From: Sporolactobacillus sp. THM19-2
GTDB taxonomy: Bacteria; Bacillota; Bacilli; Bacillales; Sporolactobacillaceae
Direction of reading: 5' to 3'
DNA: 64,000 nucleotides
NCBI RefSeq assembly: GCF_004153195.1
Contig: NZ_SEMC01000002.1
Coordinates: 248,001-312,000 of the forward strand
Numbering within the stretch: position 1 is the stretch's first letter; each line of letters begins with the position of its first letter. This document shows positions 8,595 to 17,457 of the stretch, one piece after another. The translations under genes and the position numbers were made by a program. Under the pieces are notes generated by a model, which did not search any database, was not told the origin of the DNA, and saw nothing but the letters and a program-made list of their open reading frames with translations.

Positions 8595-8637
8595 CACGGG
8601 CAGAAAACCCCCACGGATTGAAGTTTCACTTTATTAC
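8595..8637 (-). repeat. 3'-UTR repeat, copy C (short)
   Basis: About 43 bp on the minus strand: AATAAAGTGAAACTTCAATC followed by CGTGGGGG and CTGCCCGTGTC. It corresponds to the first part of copies A and B. It starts three bases after the stop codon of the glycosyltransferase gene 8641-9753, in the same orientation as that gene. The rest of the element is missing or diverged beyond recognition. Confidence 0.6.
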
Positions 8638-8640
8638 AGG

Positions 8641-9753
8641 TTACCGCGAGGGGTGAGGAGGTTGATCAGGAACAGAAAATGGGGTGATTTTTAATATCTC
8701 CCGGTACACATCCGGTAATTCCTTCAGTGTACATCCTGACAACATGTTCATGCTTTTAGCCACCACGTCTGCACCGATAACCGGGACCGTACGGCATGTT
8801 TTTGTAAAATGCGCTTTCTGACTCATCAGCTCGGCGATACGGACCTCCAGATCCCGCGGTGTCATCCGATTGTCGGCCAGACAGATATCCGAACCGGTCA
8901 AATCACGGAGCATCTTGTTTTTCGCTTCACGCTCCTTTGTATCCGCAGGCAGAGCAAGAAGCGGCGTCCCTGTCGAAATACAGTCCATCAGGATGCCCAT
9001 CCCGGGCTTACTGATAACCAGATCCGCCGCATGAATCAAATTCCGTCCGTTAGCGAATAAAGGGGCCCGGACCCTGTCATCATGAAACATAAAGTCCCCG
9101 CCCTCAAGCTGGCCGCCGATCACAATCCGGTACGGCCGCACATGAATCTGATCGATTTTTTTGTACCATTCATTGATGAATTTATATCGGAAACGCCCGG
9201 CTCCCCCGCCCATCTGGATGAGGATAAAAGGCTCGTCTTTCTGAAGACCCAGCCTTTTCTTCACTTCTTCCGGTGATTGAGTAATATCCCGCGCGATGAT
9301 CGGAATCGGCACATAACAGGTGGACAGCTGAGGAACATATTCCGGTTGCAGGATGTTGATGTGGAAAAAGATATCCGTGGATTCCCGGGCAATCCCGCGG
9401 ATCTGTCGTTTGAACTTTCTGGCCTGCTCCGTATCCTCTTCTGAGTCGAAAAGATCACTGTGGTAAACGCCGCCGATAACCGGCCCGGTACCGGTACGTT
9501 CCTTTTTCAGAAAGCGTATTTCATCCCTCCAGTCATGCATGACCAGGCCGGCATTCAGAAGCGTTTCAGCCTTCTTCTGAGGGTTGATATAACGCTCGAT
9601 CTTTCCGTGTGTGAAATTTGAGTGAAGCCATTCATGTGACTTTTTAAAAGCGTAGACGGTTACCGGTTCATCACTGATCTCCGCAAACCGGGCAAGATTA
9701 GCCACACACTTATTCAGATGGCCCAGATTCCGCCCCACAACATAGTGAATCAC
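8641..9753 (-). CDS. GT-B glycosyltransferase, GT28/MurG-like
   Basis: About 370 residues. The N-terminal GT-B half opens with VGRNLGHLNKCVANLARFAE. The C-terminal half has the nucleotide-sugar-binding style of MurG/GT28 proteins: ILIQMGGGAG, then HAADLVISKPGMGILMDC and GTPLLALPADTKERE. It probably transfers a sugar from a UDP-sugar in cytosolic glycan assembly; donor and acceptor are unknown. Upstream in-frame codons overlap the ribosome-binding site GAAGGAG, so the start is placed at the GTG six or seven bases after it. Divergent from the polysaccharide operon starting at 9979. Confidence 0.75.
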   Translation of the reverse strand: MIHYVVGRNLGHLNKCVANLARFAEISDEPVTVYAFKKSHEWLHSNFTHGKIERYINPQKKAETLLNAGLVMHDWRDEIRFLKKERTGTGPVIGGVYHSDLFDSEEDTEQARKFKRQIRGIARESTDIFFHINILQPEYVPQLSTCYVPIPIIARDITQSPEEVKKRLGLQKDEPFILIQMGGGAGRFRYKFINEWYKKIDQIHVRPYRIVIGGQLEGGDFMFHDDRVRAPLFANGRNLIHAADLVISKPGMGILMDCISTGTPLLALPADTKEREAKNKMLRDLTGSDICLADNRMTPRDLEVRIAELMSQKAHFTKTCRTVPVIGADVVAKSMNMLSGCTLKELPDVYREILKITPFSVPDQPPHPSR

Positions 9754-9794
9754 ACCGAACACTCCTTCCTCTGTCAATCTGCTTTTTCTATCCT

Positions 9795-9822
9795 ATGATT
9801 CGTCTCGTCTGATGCATACACT
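9795..9822 (+). promoter_or_regulatory. Possible SigE-type (mother-cell) promoter
   Basis: ATGATT, 14 bases, CATACACT. The -10 agrees with the SigE consensus CATACANT; the -35 is a weaker fit. It would drive the operon 9979-13808, whose last product resembles the spore-coat protein CotSA, which is why a mother-cell promoter is plausible. Confidence 0.3.
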
Positions 9823-9978
9823 TATGGACTGCCGCTCAGAGAAAAATTGCAGGATCAGATGCATCACGGACCTGACGGGGGAACATTTCCGGATGGTCAT
9901 GAATACAGTTATGATGAACTTTCCTGCGTGCACAGAGTTGAAACCAGGCAGGAAAAATTGCGGAAACGGGGGCGGGTT

Positions 9979-10761
9979 ATGCCATTTATTCGTTTAAAAT
10001 GCGGTCTGGATTCCCGGCAATTAGCCGACCGGTTGAAGTATCTGCCGGAGATCATTGAACTTCAGCTGACTGAAGAAGATTTACAGAAGCCGCAGGAATT
10101 GCTGGATACCCTTTTTCAGTTAAAACAGGCGGGGATCAAAGTCTATTTACATCAGCCCGTGACCTGCAGGCAGATCAGGCTGGACATCATGAGCCGGAAT
10201 CCGGAAATCACCAGCTATTATCAGTGGTCATGCAGGCGCCTTGCCGATTTGTGCCGGCGGGCAGACGTTTTATGCGTGATTCATGCACACTACTCCCGAT
10301 CCGAAAGTTCGCTTCTCAGCGGCCGTTCTGCGAGTCGAAACATGAGGACCCGTATTGAAAAGCTGGTTCAGAACGACGGCGACTGTTTTCTCTGGGAGAA
10401 CACAACAGCCGGCCTGTTCTCTTTTGCCAACCCGTATGCCCTCTCCGAAATCATTGAGCCGCTGCATCTCGCACTCTGCCTGGATATCAGCCATGCCTTC
10501 ATTTCTTTAAAAGGGAGCAACCGCAGGCTGAAGCAAGTGACAGAACAAGTCGAGAAGCAGGTGCGTTACTTCCACCTTGTCGACAGTGCAGGCAAACGAC
10601 ATGATGCCCTGCCGCTGGGCAAGGGAAAAATTGACTGGATCAATCTGAAACCTCTTTTGATACACAAAGATTTTATCTTTGAAATCGGCTTAAAAGATAA
10701 CAATGACTGCCGGCCGATGATTGAAAGTGCACAGTATTTCAGCCGTTTACCTTCTGCCTGA
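9979..10761 (+). CDS. TIM-barrel sugar phosphate isomerase/epimerase-like protein
   Basis: About 260 residues, AP-endonuclease-2/xylose-isomerase-like TIM barrel. Segments that carry metal-binding residues in this superfamily are visible in order: VIHAHYS, FLWENTT, LCLDISHAF, RYFHLVDSAG, RHDALPLGKG and FIFEIG. The chemistry cannot be decided from sequence; sugar epimerisation or isomerisation is the family norm. The start is the ATG after a G-rich site (GGGGGCGGG) rather than an upstream ATG lacking one. It leads a run of glycosyltransferase genes, so a role in making or trimming an unusual sugar is inferred. Confidence 0.65.
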   Translation: MPFIRLKCGLDSRQLADRLKYLPEIIELQLTEEDLQKPQELLDTLFQLKQAGIKVYLHQPVTCRQIRLDIMSRNPEITSYYQWSCRRLADLCRRADVLCVIHAHYSRSESSLLSGRSASRNMRTRIEKLVQNDGDCFLWENTTAGLFSFANPYALSEIIEPLHLALCLDISHAFISLKGSNRRLKQVTEQVEKQVRYFHLVDSAGKRHDALPLGKGKIDWINLKPLLIHKDFIFEIGLKDNNDCRPMIESAQYFSRLPSA

Positions 10762-10805
10762 CTGGCGACATGCGATGCAAAAAATACGGAAAGTGGTGAT
10801 ATCCC

Positions 10806-11909
10806 GTGCGCAAGGTAGCCGTCATACGGAACTGGTTCTTACCCATCAGTGAGACATTTATCTATTCAGAATTAATTGATTTGAAAACCTACACGTCGGT
10901 GGTCTGCTGCAAGAAAGAAATGAATCGGAAAAATTTCCCTTTTGATCCGGTTTTCATCTACAGGACGACAGATGAATTAAAAGAGATCCTCGCAAGAGAA
11001 CAGGTCGATCTGATTCACGCACGGTTCGGTGTAACGGGAGCCGAGCTGCTGGATATCCGGCAGGAACTGGACATCCCTGTACTGACTTCATTCCATGGCT
11101 TTGATCTGCCGACGAATGTCCGATCGATGGAAAAGTATGATGGACGTCTGGAGCAGCTGTTTTCCGAAGGGGATGCCTTTACGGCAACCTCAAATAACAT
11201 GAAAAAGATTCTGGTGAAGTACGGGTGCCCGAAACAGAAAATACACGTTCATCACAGTGGCATTAACATCAAACAATTTCCATTCCGGCATACCCCCGTC
11301 CCCATAGATGGATCGATCACCCTCCTTTCTGTCGGACGGCTTGTGAAAAAAAAGGGGATGAAGTACCTGATCGAAGCCTTCCAGAAGGTGCATCGCGAGT
11401 TCCCTGGCACCAGACTGCGCATTGTCGGCGATGGCAAGCTGCGTTCCGATCTGGAAAATCTGGTCAAAGGACTCAAATTAGAACATGCCGTTACTTTTTC
11501 GGGTGCTCTGTCATATGAAGATATTGTCAGGGAAATGCAACAAGCCCACTTGTTTGCACTGGCCAGCACCAGAACACCTGATGGAAATCAGGAAGGGATA
11601 CCCAATGTATTAAAGGAAGCCATGGCATCCGGACTGCCTGTCGTCTCAACAAAGCATGCGGGCATTCCCGAACTGGTAAGAAACAGAGAATCCGGGATTC
11701 TTGTCCCTGAAAAAGACCCGGATGCGCTTGCCGAATCACTGATCTGGCTGATCCGTCACCCGGACCGGTGGCGTAAGATGGCAAAAAAAGGAAGAAAGAC
11801 GGTAAAGCGGCAGTTCAATGCCGAGCGCCAGATCGACGAACTTGAACGCATTTATGATTCTGTTCTTGAAAAAGGGAACATGCAGGGAAAGGAGCGCACC
11901 GATGACTGA
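10806..11909 (+). CDS. Glycosyltransferase family 4 (GT-B)
   Basis: 367 residues. The C-terminal Glycos_transf_1 domain has SVGRLVKKKGMKYLIEAF (donor-binding loop), RIVGDGKLRSDL, and the EX7E region EGIPNVLKEAMASGLPVVST (about residues 260-280). This is a retaining transferase using a nucleotide sugar, acting in the cytosol on a growing glycan. The likely start is GTG with a weak upstream site. It follows the TIM-barrel gene by 45 bp and overlaps the next gene by 8 bp, so the four genes form one operon. Confidence 0.85.
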   Translation: MRKVAVIRNWFLPISETFIYSELIDLKTYTSVVCCKKEMNRKNFPFDPVFIYRTTDELKEILAREQVDLIHARFGVTGAELLDIRQELDIPVLTSFHGFDLPTNVRSMEKYDGRLEQLFSEGDAFTATSNNMKKILVKYGCPKQKIHVHHSGINIKQFPFRHTPVPIDGSITLLSVGRLVKKKGMKYLIEAFQKVHREFPGTRLRIVGDGKLRSDLENLVKGLKLEHAVTFSGALSYEDIVREMQQAHLFALASTRTPDGNQEGIPNVLKEAMASGLPVVSTKHAGIPELVRNRESGILVPEKDPDALAESLIWLIRHPDRWRKMAKKGRKTVKRQFNAERQIDELERIYDSVLEKGNMQGKERTDD

Positions 11910-12660
11910 AATCAGTGTCATCATCCCAACTTATAACCGCGGAGCTTTTACTGTCGCGGCAGTGAAAAGCGTATTAGCCCAGTCTTACAGCGATTATGAG
12001 ATTATTGTGGTAGATGACGGCTCAACAGACGATACCCGTGATCTGTTAAAAGCTTTTGGAGATAAAATTCGCTACATTTATCAGGAAAATAAAGGGCCTT
12101 CTGCTGCACGGAATGCCGGGATCCGTCTCGCCAGAGGCAACTATATCGCCCTCTGTGATTCCGACGACCGGTTCCTGCCGGATAAACTGGAAAAACAGAT
12201 GGCCTTCATTCACGAACACCCTGAGTGCCGTTTTCTTTACAGCTGGTACTATAATGTCAATGAAAAAGGCAAAAGAACCAAGCTGCGTAAACCCCTTACC
12301 TGTAAAAGCCGGGAGCATCTGCAGTATTGCCTTTTTTCACGTAAATTTACCATCCGGACATCGACACTGCTGGTTCATAAAGCCTGCTTTGACAAAGCCG
12401 GACTGTTCAATGAAGACTACTGGTATTCCCAGGACTGGGATATGTGGCTGCGGCTTGCTGAGTATTACCGCGGTTACTGTCTTGAAGAACCTTTGTGTGA
12501 ATACTGGCTTCACGGTGAGAACCGAAGCAGTCTGAGCATCCGGATCCACCATCCGGAAATACGGGATCATACCCTGGCATTATATGGCTGGGACGATAAG
12601 CGTCTGATCGAACTGGACAAAAAATACGGGAAGAAAAAAAGTAAGGGGAAAGCGCGATGA
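11902..12660 (+). CDS. Glycosyltransferase family 2 (GT-A)
   Basis: 252 residues. Starts MTEISVIIPTYNRG with IIVVDDGSTDDT and the DXD-type motif CDSDDRF; NKGPSAARNAGI is typical of GT2. Later SQDWDMWLRLAEYY is the catalytic-base region. An inverting transferase, probably adding a sugar to a lipid-linked or surface glycan. The start ATG overlaps the end of the preceding gene and has AAGGAG upstream. Its stop overlaps the next start (ATGA), so translation is coupled. Confidence 0.88.
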   Translation: MTEISVIIPTYNRGAFTVAAVKSVLAQSYSDYEIIVVDDGSTDDTRDLLKAFGDKIRYIYQENKGPSAARNAGIRLARGNYIALCDSDDRFLPDKLEKQMAFIHEHPECRFLYSWYYNVNEKGKRTKLRKPLTCKSREHLQYCLFSRKFTIRTSTLLVHKACFDKAGLFNEDYWYSQDWDMWLRLAEYYRGYCLEEPLCEYWLHGENRSSLSIRIHHPEIRDHTLALYGWDDKRLIELDKKYGKKKSKGKAR

Positions 12661-13808
12661 AGATCGCCTTCATCTGTTCCGACCGGGGGCCGTGTCCACC
12701 GGTTAAAGGGGGAGCCATCCAGCTTCTGATTTCAAAGATTGCTCCGCTGATTGCCCGATCTCACGATGTGACCGTGTTTTCCATTACCGATCCGGCACTC
12801 CCTGTCCATGAAAAGTCCGGCGGAGTGACCTGGATCCGCTTTGACCGGTCTGTTTTTTTTCCGCACGTCTGTGAAAGCATCAGAGCTGGGGCATTCGATC
12901 TGATCCAGGTTTATAACCGTCCCGGGTGGCTCGCTGAACTTCGCCAGGCTGCGCCTGATGCCCGGCTTTTCCTGTCTCTGCATAATCTGATTTACGACAC
13001 GCTGAAAATGGATCGTCACCTTGCGGCAGGCTGTTTGCAGGAAGCCGATCAGGTGCTGACTGTCAGCCGGTTTGTTGCTGAGGATACGGTCGCGAAATTC
13101 CCCGGACTTGAAGAAAAAACACATGTCCTTTATACAGGGGTGGATACAAACGAGTATGCACCTGTATGGTCTGAGAAAGGGAAGGAATGGCGGAACCAGA
13201 TCCGGGCGCGTTATCAGATCGCCGGTGATGAACGGGTACTGCTCTTCGTCGGAAGACTGGTATCTGAGAAGGGCTGCCACCTGATTCTGGAAGCCATGAA
13301 GGAACTCTCTGAAACATCCGGCCGGGTCAGATTACTCATCGTCGGAAGTAAATGGTATGCGGACGATGCACCGAGCGGCTATATTGAGAAACTGAAACAG
13401 GCAGCCGATGAACTCGAGGAGCGAGTGGTCTTCACATCCTATGTTCCTGTTGAGGAAATTCCGAAATATTTTGCCGCATCAGATATCTTTATTTGTCCCT
13501 CCCAGTGGAAGGAACCGCTCGCACGCGTACACTATGAAGCGATGGCTGCCGGCCTGCCCGTCGTCACCACCGCACGCGGGGGAAATCCGGAATTATTTCT
13601 GAACGATGGAGCTGCAAAGATCATCAGGCGTTATAAGGATCCCCGAGCCTTCGCACAGGTGCTGAACCCGCTGCTGGCCGATCCGGATCTGGCCGATCAA
13701 ATGGGCCGGGCCGGAAGATCAAAAGTGGAAGAAATCTATAATTTTCAGCGGGTCGCAGATGAACTGGAAACCTTGTATCAGACTGTTACGAAAGTGGCTG
13801 AGAAATAA
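12657..13808 (+). CDS. CotSA-like glycosyltransferase family 4, probable spore coat protein
   Basis: 383 residues. The N terminus MKIAFICSDRGPCPPVKGGA, the QVYNRPGW segment, FLSLHN, LYTGVDTNEYAPVW, FVGRLVSEKG and SQWKEPLARVHYEAMAAG closely follow the plan of B. subtilis CotSA/YtcC. CotSA is a spore-coat-associated glycosyltransferase. With GalU, UDP-glucose dehydrogenase and epimerase genes next door, a role in spore-coat or surface polysaccharide synthesis is likely. Last gene of the operon; its TAA stop is the first part of repeat copy B. Confidence 0.8.
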   Translation: MKIAFICSDRGPCPPVKGGAIQLLISKIAPLIARSHDVTVFSITDPALPVHEKSGGVTWIRFDRSVFFPHVCESIRAGAFDLIQVYNRPGWLAELRQAAPDARLFLSLHNLIYDTLKMDRHLAAGCLQEADQVLTVSRFVAEDTVAKFPGLEEKTHVLYTGVDTNEYAPVWSEKGKEWRNQIRARYQIAGDERVLLFVGRLVSEKGCHLILEAMKELSETSGRVRLLIVGSKWYADDAPSGYIEKLKQAADELEERVVFTSYVPVEEIPKYFAASDIFICPSQWKEPLARVHYEAMAAGLPVVTTARGGNPELFLNDGAAKIIRRYKDPRAFAQVLNPLLADPDLADQMGRAGRSKVEEIYNFQRVADELETLYQTVTKVAEK

Positions 13809-14003
13809 AGTGAAACGTCAATCAGTGGGGGGGTTATGGACGCAGGACGTGCCCGTGCAGGCGTTGCGACAGGGCGTCCTCACTTTCAGCCGGCGTCATC
13901 CCCGCTGATTGTTCGTTGAATCCATCGGGCTTCTGCGACCCAGGCCTGTTCGCTCATCCCCACGACCCTGAGAGAGGGTACGCCCGTTCATGCGGGATAA
14001 ACC
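13804..14003 (+). repeat. Structured 3'-UTR intergenic repeat, copy B
   Basis: About 200 bp beginning inside the stop codon of the CotSA-like gene (AAATAAAGTGAAAC). Homologous to copy A over its length. A 12-bp helix 13819-13830/13900-13911 (one G-U pair) encloses a second helix 13839-13843/13893-13897. A second domain follows with CGGGC/GCCCG and a small CCCTGAGAGAGGG hairpin. Base changes in the inner helix relative to copy A keep the pairing, which suggests selection for an RNA fold. Confidence 0.75.
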
Positions 14004-14011
14004 GAATAAGG

Positions 14012-14043
14012 AAAAACGGATCCGCACCCGGAACCGTTTTTTG
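14012..14043 (+). terminator. Intrinsic terminator of the glycosyltransferase operon
   Basis: AAACGGATCCG/CGGAACCGTTTT stem (one mismatch) with a short loop, followed by TTTT. It lies directly after repeat copy B. Confidence 0.7.
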
Positions 14044-14134
14044 TTTTATAAATTTTTGCGGAAAACAGCATCAGAAAAACTAAGCCTCTGGCGGCGCTGC
14101 GATCTGCCGGCCGGAAAAGCTTTTTTTCAATCAA

Positions 14135-14950
14135 TTATTTTCCCTTGTGATCTGCATGCTGCCGGTACATCTGCCGCTGTAAATCAATGTACTCTTTTTC
14201 AGAGGCCACATCAAATCTTTGTCCCGAAATCACCTTACCATAGCAGGGCTGTGCAGCCAGCAGTTCCTGGATCCCGGCGGTTAACTGAATCTCTCCTCCG
14301 TGATCAGGCTGAACCTTTTCCAATGCAGCCATAATCTCCGGAGTAAAAACATATCTGCCGATGATCGCATGGCTGGACGGCGGATTCTTCTGAGGTTTTT
14401 CCACGACCCCTTTAATAGCAAAAAGATCATTCCGAATCGGATCACCGTCAATCACACCATAATTTTTCAACTGCTCTTCTTCGACTTCTTTCAAACCGAT
14501 AACAGAGCCATGCTCTTCCTGATAAACATCGATCAACTCTTTGATTCCTTCGCCAATAACCAGATCATCCGGGAGCAGGACGGCAAAAGGATCATTCCCG
14601 ATAAAATGCTGACCCAGACGGATCGCCTGCCCCAGCCCTCCGGCAAACGGCTGGCGCGTATAAAGAATCTGAACGTCAGGACGTTTCACTTTAGACAGTA
14701 AGTGTAACTTGTTCGCCCTTTGCAGATACATTTCAAGTTCAAGCGACTCATCAAAATAATCTATGATCATATTCTTGGAACGGGAAACAATCATCAGAAT
14801 CTGCTCGATGCCTGCAGAGACGGCTTCTTCCACAACGTACTGAATAGAGGGTTTGTGATGAATCGGAAACATTTCCTTAGGGATGACCCTGGTAATCGGA
14901 AGACTTCTTGTACCATATCCGGCAGCAGGGATAATCGCTTTCCTGACCAT
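14135..14950 (-). CDS. galU: UTP--glucose-1-phosphate uridylyltransferase
   Basis: Makes UDP-glucose from UTP and glucose-1-phosphate. 271 residues, nucleotidyltransferase (GT-A-like) fold: KAIIPAAGYGTRSLPIT (UTP-binding loop), PKEMFPIHHKPSIQYVVEEA, LGQAIRLG, FAVLLPDD (metal Asp) and GVVEKP. The neighbouring UDP-glucose dehydrogenase matches the B. subtilis ytdA-ytcABC arrangement, so this is probably the ytdA-type paralogue dedicated to coat/surface polysaccharide rather than the housekeeping gtaB. A GGGGGG site precedes the ATG. Divergent from ugd. Confidence 0.92.
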   Translation of the reverse strand: MVRKAIIPAAGYGTRSLPITRVIPKEMFPIHHKPSIQYVVEEAVSAGIEQILMIVSRSKNMIIDYFDESLELEMYLQRANKLHLLSKVKRPDVQILYTRQPFAGGLGQAIRLGQHFIGNDPFAVLLPDDLVIGEGIKELIDVYQEEHGSVIGLKEVEEEQLKNYGVIDGDPIRNDLFAIKGVVEKPQKNPPSSHAIIGRYVFTPEIMAALEKVQPDHGGEIQLTAGIQELLAAQPCYGKVISGQRFDVASEKEYIDLQRQMYRQHADHKGK

Positions 14951-15147
14951 TTGTGTTCCCCCCTTCTTTGCCAGAATGCTATATCTTATTCGCAGGCATA
15001 CAAGCGGTCACTGCGTTTTCCTCTTTTTCATAAATTCACTGCAAACAGGCGATTCCAACCCTGTATTTAGACGATTGTACGGGACAATCCGCAGCTTTGA
15101 TTAATATGATAACTCGTAAACCACGCGTTAAAGGGGCTGTTGGAAAC

Positions 15148-16437
15148 TTGGATATCTGTATAATCGGTGCCGGCTATGTTGGCCTGACATCGGCAGCGGT
15201 ACTGGCCGAGCTCGGTCATCATGTGCGTTGTCTGGATACAGACAGTGAAAAAATCAAAGCCTTAACATCCGGTGAGGTACCTTTTTTTGAACCGGGTTTA
15301 AAAGAAATGATTCAAAGAAATCATGCGCGTCTGAGCTTCAGTGTACCCGAAGCCGGAATTCTGAATCAATATCCCGTCGTTTTTATTGCTGTCGGGACAC
15401 CTTCTGCACCATCCGGTCAGGCAGATCTGACCTATGTCCGATCCGTTATCGATTTCATTGCCGGTGAACTGACCACCCGCAAAACGATTATCACAAAAAG
15501 TACCGTACCACCGGGGACCAACGAATGGATCTGCCGGACATTGAAAAATAAAGGCGTGGATCCGCAATTATTCGATGTCATCTCCAATCCTGAATTTTTA
15601 AGGGAAGGCAGCGCTATTTCCGACACCGTCCATCCGGACAAAATCGTTGTCGGAAAGCGTGAAGAGGATCACAGGTCTCTGCCTGTTATTGAGGCCATCT
15701 ATCAGAAAATTGATGCCCCGTATGTTGTGACCTCCTTAACCGGAGCGGAACTGATTAAATATACGTCAAACGCCTTTCTGGCTGCCAAAATTTCGTTCAT
15801 TAATGAAATTGCGCGAATTTGCGACGCATTTGAAGTAAACATTGAGGATGTGGCCAGAGGTATCCGAACAGACCCGCGCATCGGTCCGCATTTCCTCCAG
15901 GCGGGTATCGGCTATGGGGGATCGTGTTTCCCGAAGGACGTCCGTTCACTCGTGTATAACGCCGGGCTGAAGAACGTAGACCCTGTCCTTCTGCGTGCTG
16001 TTCAATCCGTCAACCACTCGCAGATTGATGTCTATCTTGACAAACTGCGTTCAGCACTCCCGGATCTGTCCGGAAAGAAAGTGACTGTGCTGGGTATTGC
16101 TTTCAAGCCAAACACGGACGATACACGCTATTCGCCCGGTGTGGCTCTGATTCAAAAGCTCAGCGAACTCGGCTGCACGGTCAGCGCATATGACCCTGAG
16201 GCGAAACTGCCGGGCCCGCCGGTGCCCCATGTCAGTCAGGTGAGCGAGATCAAGACAGCCGTCGAGAAAGCTGATGCCGTCGTGATCGCGACCGACTGGG
16301 AAGAATTTATCGATCTGGACTGGGCAGAGATCAAAGCAAAGATGAATGGCGATCTGATCCTTGACGCCCGCAACTGCATTGAACCCGACACGATCCGGAA
16401 AAAGGGCCTGCGCTATCTGGGCGTGGCAAGGCCATGA
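15148..16437 (+). CDS. ugd: UDP-glucose 6-dehydrogenase (YtcA/TuaD family)
   Basis: Oxidises UDP-glucose to UDP-glucuronate with two NAD. About 429 residues. ICIIGAGYVGLTSAA (Rossmann motif) near the N terminus, then KSTVPPGT, NPEFLREGSA, the hinge SNAFLAAKISFINE, and GIGYGGSCFPKDV with the catalytic Cys; AFKPNTDDTRYSP is in the C-terminal domain. The start is placed at a TTG 11 bases after AAAGGGG because it aligns with family N termini; an ATG 14 codons earlier lacks a good site. Overlaps the epimerase gene by 4 bp. Confidence 0.9.
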   Translation: MDICIIGAGYVGLTSAAVLAELGHHVRCLDTDSEKIKALTSGEVPFFEPGLKEMIQRNHARLSFSVPEAGILNQYPVVFIAVGTPSAPSGQADLTYVRSVIDFIAGELTTRKTIITKSTVPPGTNEWICRTLKNKGVDPQLFDVISNPEFLREGSAISDTVHPDKIVVGKREEDHRSLPVIEAIYQKIDAPYVVTSLTGAELIKYTSNAFLAAKISFINEIARICDAFEVNIEDVARGIRTDPRIGPHFLQAGIGYGGSCFPKDVRSLVYNAGLKNVDPVLLRAVQSVNHSQIDVYLDKLRSALPDLSGKKVTVLGIAFKPNTDDTRYSPGVALIQKLSELGCTVSAYDPEAKLPGPPVPHVSQVSEIKTAVEKADAVVIATDWEEFIDLDWAEIKAKMNGDLILDARNCIEPDTIRKKGLRYLGVARP

Positions 16438-17381
16438 ACATTCTTGTAACCGGCGCTGCCGGATTCATCGGTTCCCATCTTTGTGAAAAACTGGTTCAGA
16501 ATGAGCAGGTTCATGTGACCGGAGTGGATACCTTCATCGGTCCGACCCCTCCGTCTTTAAAAAAAGCTAATCTGACCAGGCTGGAAAATCATCCGCGTTT
16601 TACGCTGTTGCACGAAAATCTGCTGACAGCGGACCTGGAACGCCTGCTGGATCACGTTGACATCGTCTATCATCTCGCCGGCATGCCCGGCGTCCGCTCC
16701 AGCTGGGGGAAGGACTTTGATCCCTATGTGACAAACAATATTCAGGTAACGCAGCGACTGCTTGAAGCTGCCAAAAATCAACCACTGCAGAAGTTTATTT
16801 ATGCCTCGACCTCGTCCGTGTACGGAGATAAGCAGGGGAAAGTGGCGGAGGACACGAGCCTGACACCTCTTTCCCCTTATGGGCTGACCAAACTGGCCGG
16901 CGAGCATTTATGTTATGTCTATCGTAAGAGCTTCGCTGTTCCTGTAATTACTGTACGGTTCTTTACGGTCTATGGACCGAGACAGCGGCCCGATATGGCC
17001 TTTCATCGCTTTATCAGGCAAATTCTGACAGACGATACGATCACGCTGTACGGCGACGGACATCAGTCAAGAGATTTTACGTATATCGATGACTGTATCG
17101 CGGGTCTTTCTGCAATGGTTGATAAGGACGGTCTGATTGGAAAGACGATAAATATCGGCGGAAAAGAACGGGCAACGATCAATGAAACCCTCGCCATCAT
17201 CGAACAGCTGACAGGGAAAAAAGCGGCAATCGAATATTTACCGGCACTCCGCGGAGAACCCAAACACACATGGGCTGATATATCAAACGCTCAGACGCTT
17301 CTGGATTACGACCCGAGAGTAGCGCTCAGAGAAGGCCTTGCCTGCGAAATTGCCTATATCCGTTCTGCTTATGCCTTATAG
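16434..17381 (+). CDS. NAD-dependent sugar epimerase/dehydratase (YtcB-like, UDP-glucuronate epimerase type)
   Basis: 315 residues of the extended SDR family: GAAGFIGSHL (NAD motif) at residues 7-16, YASTSSVYG, the catalytic SPYGLTKLAGE (YxxxK), RFFTVYGPRQRPDMA, and DGHQSRDFTYIDD. Translationally coupled to ugd (ATGA overlap), so it most likely acts on UDP-glucuronate or its product. It corresponds by position and sequence style to B. subtilis YtcB. Followed by a terminator. Confidence 0.85.
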   Translation: MNILVTGAAGFIGSHLCEKLVQNEQVHVTGVDTFIGPTPPSLKKANLTRLENHPRFTLLHENLLTADLERLLDHVDIVYHLAGMPGVRSSWGKDFDPYVTNNIQVTQRLLEAAKNQPLQKFIYASTSSVYGDKQGKVAEDTSLTPLSPYGLTKLAGEHLCYVYRKSFAVPVITVRFFTVYGPRQRPDMAFHRFIRQILTDDTITLYGDGHQSRDFTYIDDCIAGLSAMVDKDGLIGKTINIGGKERATINETLAIIEQLTGKKAAIEYLPALRGEPKHTWADISNAQTLLDYDPRVALREGLACEIAYIRSAYAL

Positions 17382-17390
17382 ACGACACCC

Positions 17391-17411
17391 AACCGATTCT
17401 CAGAATCGGTT
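17391..17411 (+). terminator. Intrinsic terminator after the epimerase gene
   Basis: AACCGATTCT/AGAATCGGTT stem, very short loop, then TTTGATTTT. Confidence 0.7.
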
Positions 17412-17457
17412 TTGATTTTAGCGGAAAAAAGGCCGGAAGCATGACGCTTACCCTTTT

